Below, piece after piece: positions 44,631-50,256 of a stretch of DNA of 50,256 nucleotides (positions within the stretch are counted from its first letter, which is position 1; each line of letters opens with the position of its first letter). The position numbers and the translations under genes were made by a program. The stretch spans positions 1 through 50,256 of the forward strand of contig JAAMPI010000223.1 of assembly GCA_013054445.1 (NCBI GenBank). The letters run 5' to 3'. Source of the DNA: Cudoniella acicularis (taxonomy: Eukaryota > Ascomycota > Leotiomycetes > Helotiales > Helotiaceae). Below the pieces are notes generated by a model, which was given only the letters and a program-made list of their open reading frames with translations, searched no databases and had not been told where the DNA came from.

Positions 44631-47600
44631 TAAGCACTACGAAAGTAATCTTTAATATTAAGACGAGTCCCTTTATAGTCATAAGGGCGGACACCTTTAA
44701 CCTTCGACATATAAAACCTTACCTTCTCCTCCGTTAGGCTATAAGTGACATTTTTTCGTCGCGATCTTCTAATTACTTCCGTCCTAAATTGAAATCTAAA
44801 TAGGTCTGCCGTTACGTTTTACAATCTCGTTAACGGTAAGACTAGGTTAAAGTTCCTTATAACGTAGTTCCTAGCCCGGTTCTTCGAAATCTTCTAATCG
44901 GCGAATTACTTCCCTAGTATCTAGCCTCGAGACTACGAGCGCTATATCGAGCTTCTAGGCACGAGCTTCCTTAAGGATGGTTATAGGAGCAGCTAGCTTG
45001 ATTCGCTTGCCTTGATCGCTCGTAACGGTAAGGGTAATAGTTAGAGCCTTAGACTATAGCTATAGAGCATTAACTATAGAGACGGTATCAGTCGGATCAG
45101 CTTTACGTATACGGAAGTGATCCTTACCGGCAAGAGAGAGCACTATAAACGACCTCGCCGCTGTTCTTGTCTAGCGACGGAAAATCAATCGTAAAGTATC
45201 TTATAAAGAGATAGTTATGTCTTTAATTAATCGTTCCTTCCTAAATATAAGTAAAGGTATTACAGATGACTTAATAGCTAGAAGTATAGAGATAGTTCTA
45301 TCCTGAATATCCTGCTTAAGCACGGACATACTTGCCGTAGCTAGTTAAGCGGATATAAGGGCCGAGACGGTTCTACTTTAAGCCTCCTGACTAAAGACCG
45401 TAGAGGCCATAGTCTTCTTACTAAACGTGAGTATAGGTGCCGTAGATAGCTAGATATCTAGAAGTGTAGAGAAGGTTCTATCTCGGATCTCTTGACTAAA
45501 TATAGGTGCTACTAGTGGCTAGGTAGCTAGAAGCGTAGATACTAATAGGATAGTAGCGGAATGGCTATGTTATATAAGCGGTTTAGCTATAGTCCGCGGA
45601 GGGGGAACCTATTAGACAATCTCTAAGTCTTTTAGAGAAGTGCCTAAGCGTCGACTCCGTTGTCTCTCGCGATAAGACGAGGCTAATCGTTCTCTTCGTC
45701 GTTCTAAACGGTATATATTAATAGTAGGACTTATAGAACGGCCCCTCTAGGTGATCTTACGGCGTCTATCTAGGCTCCTTGACCTTAACGCGACGGCGGT
45801 ACGCGCTTTGTTTACTACCTGTCTTGTTAAAGAAAGAGCCTATAAAACTATTTCTATGTCTTCTATTAATATATCTTCTAAGACAGTAGTAGCCTAGGTG
45901 CTTTCTATAGGTAGACCTACTAGAAGTAGTTACTACGTAGAACCTAAGAAGATAGTATCTCTAATACGGGAATCTCCGCTACGAGCGCTAGTCAAATCCC
46001 GTCTACGTTGTCTATCGGTAGAGTCTAAGCGCCCTAAGCGGTGCGAATGAGTAGTAGGGCTAGTAGAACGGCCTCTCGGGCTAATATTATAACGTCCGTA
46101 AAGACTTCTTAATCTTAGGGCAATAGTAGTATAGGCGTTCTCTATAAGCGGTCCTGCTAAAGGGGGAGCCTATAAGATAATCTCTATATCTTCTATTAAT
46201 ATATTTTCCGATAAGACAGTAGTAGCTTAGGCCTTTTCTATAGGAAGCAATTACTATATAACCTCTAGGAAGATAGTATCTCTATTACGAGGGATAGTCA
46301 AATCCCGTCTACGCTGTCGGCCGGTCGAGTTTAAGCGCTCTCTTCGTCGTCTTAAGCGGTGCGAATAAGTAGTAGGGCTAGTAGAGCGGCCCCTCCGGGT
46401 AAACCTATGATATCCGTCTAGGCTCCGTGAATTCCGTATCGGCGAGGTACCGGACGTGGTGACAGCGCTATACGTGTTTTCTACGGGTCTCGTAGGATTT
46501 GATAGTAGGGGAACCTTAGGTGGCGGTGGCGAAGCCGGTCGCTGGTTCGCAGGTAGTCCTTCTATATCCTCGACGTCTTATATTCTTTCCTCGTCTTCTC
46601 GACCTCCGCTATAGTTGTCGCGCGGCAGACGAAAGAAGTTCGGTTAGTCTAAGTCGTCCTTAGCGGTACTAAAGAAGCTATAAAAGAAGTCTCGTATAAT
46701 AGTAAATGATATAAGGTATCGCCTAGGTATAGTGTCGTATAAAGTTAAATATATATAGTCAAAGAAAAGGTAGCCTTCGTCTGTTTAGAGAGTACTATCG
46801 TATAGTCGGCTATATCTATATAAGATATCTAGTCTATTATATTTGTCTAAGATATCCGGTCTACTATCCTCGCGATCTAAGGTCAACTCGGGGGCGGCTA
46901 TTATCATTTCTCTATACTCGAGGTCACTAATGATTTGATATATAAGTTATACCTTTCGTCGCCTTATTTCTTATTCTATTAAAAGCCGAATTCTTCGTAC
47001 GTAGTCTTCGATCTTATTACTGTCTACTACCTTACGATCACGGTATAGTTTACGTATACGTTTATATCTATTTCTAAGGGCTAGTACGGAAAGCTTAATC
47101 TACTATTAAGGCTATAGCCCTAGTTTCCGTATAACGCGCTTACTAATGTCTTTCCGAGGTGCTTGCCCGTCTATTTCGGGAAAGTGCCGTAGGGCGAGGA
47201 GCTAGAATATACGATATACTACCTAGGAGATATATAAACTAAAGAATATTCGATTATTAAAAGTAGACTTAATAGTTTAGACTTTAATATTCGGCTAACC
47301 GTTATATAGGGCATTAAAATACTACGAGAGAGAGCCCTTACTTTTACCTAATAGAACCTTCTTTAATATCCTTATATAAGGTTCGAGATATTTCGTATCT
47401 TCTAAGAATATATATATTATTATAATAACGTACTTTATCGAATAGATACGCTTAAATATCTACGAGCGAATATTATCGTCTTAGATTATAAGAAAAAGCT
47501 CTCGTGATAGTATTCGTATCTAAACGAACGTACGATCCTCGAGGGATAAGCCGGGGTAGAGGCCCTAGAGAAGAAAAGCCGTGTTAATATTAATTAGAAA

Positions 47601-48470
47601 CTAGTCGTTTTTATTCTTACCGATAATATAGACTATCGTCGCCTTAACTCGACGTAAGTAGCGTGTTATTTCCTACGCTCTATTAGTAGGGGCGAAAGGT
47701 ATTAGGGAATACTAAATACCTCGGGGTAGTATAGATTCGAGAGTCGTAAGAAAGTCCCTATTAGTATAGCTAGCTATAGTCTAGCGAACGAGATTAGCGC
47801 GTCTAGGCTATCCTAAAACTGCTTTAACAGGGCCTCTAGGCGCTTTATATAGTCCTACTTGCTATCTAAAAGCCGGGCGAGGAATTTCTCTCTTCGCGTT
47901 ATATCTCCCTATATAGTAGAGATATAGATCTGCCGGAAGACGTCCCTATTATAGAATTTCGCGTAGCTAGGATCATGTTCGCGTAGTACGTTCTTAACCT
48001 ATAGACTAAGGTCTAGATTCGTTAGCTAGGAGTGTTTTTTAATAAAGATAGAGTTATAGACCGTTAGAATAGAGATCGGTAATCTACTACCTATTATTCC
48101 CTATAAAGAATTTACGGGCTACTTTAATACGATGTCTTCTATATAAGAATATAAGAGGATAGTCGGGATTAAACAGTTAAAAGTCGTTATCGACTCCTAG
48201 AGGTCTTAAGGGCAGAGCCGACCGAGGTATTAGTATAGGCACGTGATTGTCGGAATCCCGGCGCTAATAGCCAACCTCGAGACTCTAAAAGAAGCCTAAC
48301 AACCTAGTAATATTCTTCTCGTCACGCTATCGCGGGTTGTTAAGAAGCTCCTTATATCGAAGCTTATTAAATAGGATTTTTATCGAGCCGATAAATACCC
48401 GGCTTTTCTCTTAAAAAATTTATAAATCTGTCGCTAAAAGACCTTCTATAATAAAATAAATCTATCTAGC
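44630..48470 (-). pseudogene. DUF3723-family protein relic with repetitive basic tail
   Basis: DUF3723 proteins are large fungal proteins of unknown function found repeatedly as accessory genes in Starship giant transposons. The minus strand reads in order: FKNKLRYKELLNNP-like start, RRDSDNHVPILIPRSALP, and YRRHRIKVARKFFIGNNR (the family's HGKHRI-type block). After a frame change near 48,110 come VKNVLREHDPSYAKFYNRD, FRQIYISTI and TRREKFLARLLDSK. The most diagnostic block follows: FLEDTKYLEPYIRILKKV, YFNALYNG and LLALRHFPEIDGQAPRKD. Then there is a helical segment (ALRNRYKRIRKLYRDRKV) and a long Ser/Arg-rich tail with three copies of a 330-bp coding repeat (RGRSTSPTTHSHRL, RQRRRDLT). It ends GTRLNIKDYFRSA. 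Many TAG/TAA codons fit Gln or Trp. No ordered gene function remains. Confidence 0.8.
45560..46440 (-). repeat. About 330-bp tandem coding repeat, three copies, in the DUF3723 tail
   Basis: Matching anchors on the plus strand fall at 45721, 46051 and 46359 (GTAGTAGGGC-type) and at 45861 and 46191 (TTCTATTAAT), giving periods of 330 and about 308. On the minus strand each copy encodes RGRSTSPTT, a basic RQRRRDLT segment and ILIEDIEI. Copies differ by small indels and C/T or G/A changes. Confidence 0.8.
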
Positions 48471-49059
48471 GCCTAAAAGGAAAATCTTTATCAAAACATT
48501 TCCCGGTAGTTTCTTCTTCTTTATATTACCCTTATCCTTACTTAATATTCTACCTATCTATTTTTAACTACGAGCTCGAGGGGGACCTAAACGGGACCCT
48601 ACTAGGGCGACTAAATATAGTACCTCTCCCCTAAAAGTGACTATATAATAATAACACGACGTGTTTAGGCATAATATTTTACTAGGAATTCTTTCTCGCG
48701 ATACTACTTCTAGTCTATAACTAAGACCTTTAACCCTTCTAAACCGAACTATAATATCTAAAAGTAGTAGACCCCTCTCGCTCTTTCCCGGTAGTAATCT
48801 AGAGGGATCAACCTCTCTTAGCGATTATATTCCCCTATCACCCCCTATTCTAGTATCACGTAAGGGAATCTATACTAGAGGTGACTCTAAGAAAGAGAGA
48901 TCTATAACGCAGGTTAGTAGAAAACCGTAGCTAGTATCTTAAGGTTTACCGAAGAACACTACTAGGTATAGTTTATAAAACACCTTATCGTTATCTTTAA
49001 GCTCTCTAGTAAAGCGGCTTTTAAGAGATAGGGCTAGCCCTTACCGGTCTGACTTAGCT
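48471..49059. other. Head-to-head gap between DUF3723 and kinase relics
   Basis: TpA-rich with no fixed frame. It should contain the former divergent promoters and perhaps N-terminal coding of the kinase-like gene. Confidence 0.4.
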
Positions 49060-49880
49060 TATAATAGAAATAAAGTCACCGGATCAAAATACCCGAGAAC
49101 AGAATAGTAAACAAGGACTTTTCTACGAGTAGCCTACTACGAATTTATAGTTTTTGACTAGGCTAGATCGGCTATTATCGGATATAATAATACTAGGGAG
49201 CGTAACTTAGTCGCGATCAAGAGATTAAACGTCGGGATCGACAAAAGCTTAATACGTAGGATATAACCTTTTATAAGCGACTATATAGTTAATATTAGAG
49301 AGTCGTATTTTAATAATAATAATCTAGTGATTATCTACGAGCAAATAGATATCTCGCTCCGATATGTTACTAGTATATTATAAGCCCCGTTTAAGCCCTT
49401 TTAGATCGTAGTAATCTATAAAGAAGTAAGCTAGCCCTGACCGTACTAGCCGAGCCTTTACTTACCGAAAACAGCTAGTATTAGGACTCTTATATATATA
49501 CGAGGAGCTCTCTCTATATTATAGCGAGTTGAGTTGCTATATAATCCTTCTTAACCGTAACGGAATAGTAAAAATTGATAAGTCTGTTTCGGCTTTACGT
49601 AATTCTTATTAATATTTACTAGCTAATATTAGGGAATCTTTTATTCGGAAGAAAAATATTATAGTAGGGAGTAGACGCGACGATATCCGTAGCCTCGGCT
49701 CTGTTATAATAGAGCTAATAGAGCCTACGACGTATATATTAAGTCTTTATTCTACGGAATTATAAAGCCCGGAAAAATAGAAAGATAGCTCCGGTATTAA
49801 GGATTTTCTAAGTACTACCTAATACTAATCCTTAGAGTAATTAAAAAACGTAAGCTTTCTCGTCCTAGACAATCGAAGAT
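49060..49880 (+). pseudogene. Protein-kinase-like (probably pseudokinase) relic
   Basis: Plus-strand segments follow the order of a kinase domain. The beta3 motif is NLVAIKRLN with its Lys. The hinge region is NLVIIYEQIDISLRYV. A catalytic-loop-like block reads ELSLYYSELSCYIILLNRN followed by GIVKI. Finally SLGSVIIELIEPTTYIL, YSTELxSPEK and DSSGIKDFLSTT belong to the C-lobe. The usual HRD is replaced by YSE (HSE or HGE before mutation). No DFG is seen at the expected place (KID), so even the ancestor was probably a degenerate fungal kinase-like protein. Stops replace Gln and Trp. At least one frame change lies near 49,440-49,490. Confidence 0.7.
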
Positions 49881-50129
49881 ATTCGGCTAATTAAGAACAA
49901 GTACGATTTTCTTTCTAAGGAACCACTTATAAAATGTTTTAGGGCTTATGTTTTTTATACTATAATCGTAGTAGATACTTATTAGGATATCCTATCGGTT
50001 CCGTAGAATCGATTTTAATAATAACTGTTTAATTATCTCTTAAACTAGCTAATTTATTTAGACCTTAGACACTATCCTAACCTTCCCGTGACTCTGACCT
50101 AAAATTCTAGAACCCCGGAACGAGTTATT
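49881..50129. other. Downstream of kinase relic, no separate feature
   Basis: Continuation of TpA-rich sequence. The kinase-like gene may extend into it as a C-terminal tail. Confidence 0.35.
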
Positions 50130-50256
50130 ATAACAAGTGGTTATATAACGGGTTGCTTATAATAAGTAGTAACAGGGCGTTATATAACAAATTATTATAT
50201 AATAAGTAGTTATACGACGGATTGTTATATAATAAATGGTTATATAACCGGCTGTT
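50130..50256 (+). repeat. Imperfect about 30-bp tandem repeat at window end
   Basis: Four degenerate units containing GTGGTTATATAACGG or GTAGTTATACGACGG. In one plus frame they encode YNKWLYNGLL-like decapeptides (YNKxLYDGLL, YNKWLYNRLL). The array continues past the window edge, so its full length is unknown. Confidence 0.7.

Noticed and set aside
17650..50256. DUF3435 captain recombinase
   Set aside because: I looked for the conserved arginine/tyrosine blocks in legible frames on both strands and found none; long illegible parts remain, so absence is not proven.

Overview
The window reads as nuclear DNA of a filamentous ascomycete. Introns are short (45-69 bp, one of 166 bp) with GT..AG ends, genes are compact, and the conserved proteins are fungal in type. 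Gene style suggests Leotiomycetes, but that is a weak inference. It divides into two very different halves.

Positions 1-17,450 are an ordinary gene-bearing flank. In order: the 3' end of an RRP1/Nop52 ribosome-biogenesis gene (+), a sphingoid long-chain-base kinase (LCB4 type, -), beta-COP of the COPI coat (SEC26, -), a bHLH transcription factor of the Esc1 type (-), a 3.2 kb gene-free stretch, a Mas/gEgh16-type secreted surface protein gene (+) broken by one TGA, a GH5 glycoside hydrolase (+) with an unresolved first exon junction, and a decayed unrecognised gene (+). The exon models of LCB4, SEC26 and the bHLH gene close in frame. Damage that looks like C-to-T or G-to-A starts to appear from about 12.5 kb.

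Positions 17,650-50,256 are a large island of decayed genes. Reading frames are still legible, but stop codons have replaced mainly Trp, Gln and Arg codons. CpA and TpG are nearly gone, TpA is very high and CpG survives. This is the signature of RIP (repeat-induced point mutation). Mutation is heavy at 17.65-21.4 kb and 34.5-50.3 kb and lighter between. Legible relics are: a WD40 propeller (-), an MFS transporter of monocarboxylate type (-), an FSH1 serine hydrolase (+), a small secreted protein (+), a fatty acyl-CoA/thioester reductase (-), a 2EXR-domain protein (+), a ferritin-like protein (-), a conserved multi-TM protein (-), a DHA2-type MFS pump (+), a second membrane protein (-), a DUF3723 protein (-) with coding tandem repeats, and a protein-kinase-like protein (+). 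One 164-codon ORF at 31.6-32.1 kb is unbroken.

Two features tie the island together. A 13-bp minisatellite (consensus near AGGGTGYAGAGAC) recurs at six separate places in both orientations, and two other short repeat families are shared between distant sites. A long block of ordinary genes that has been RIPed must have been duplicated. Together with DUF3723, a known accessory gene of Starship giant transposons, this makes a dead Starship-like element or a duplicated accessory segment the best reading. I found no DUF3435 captain, so that remains inference.
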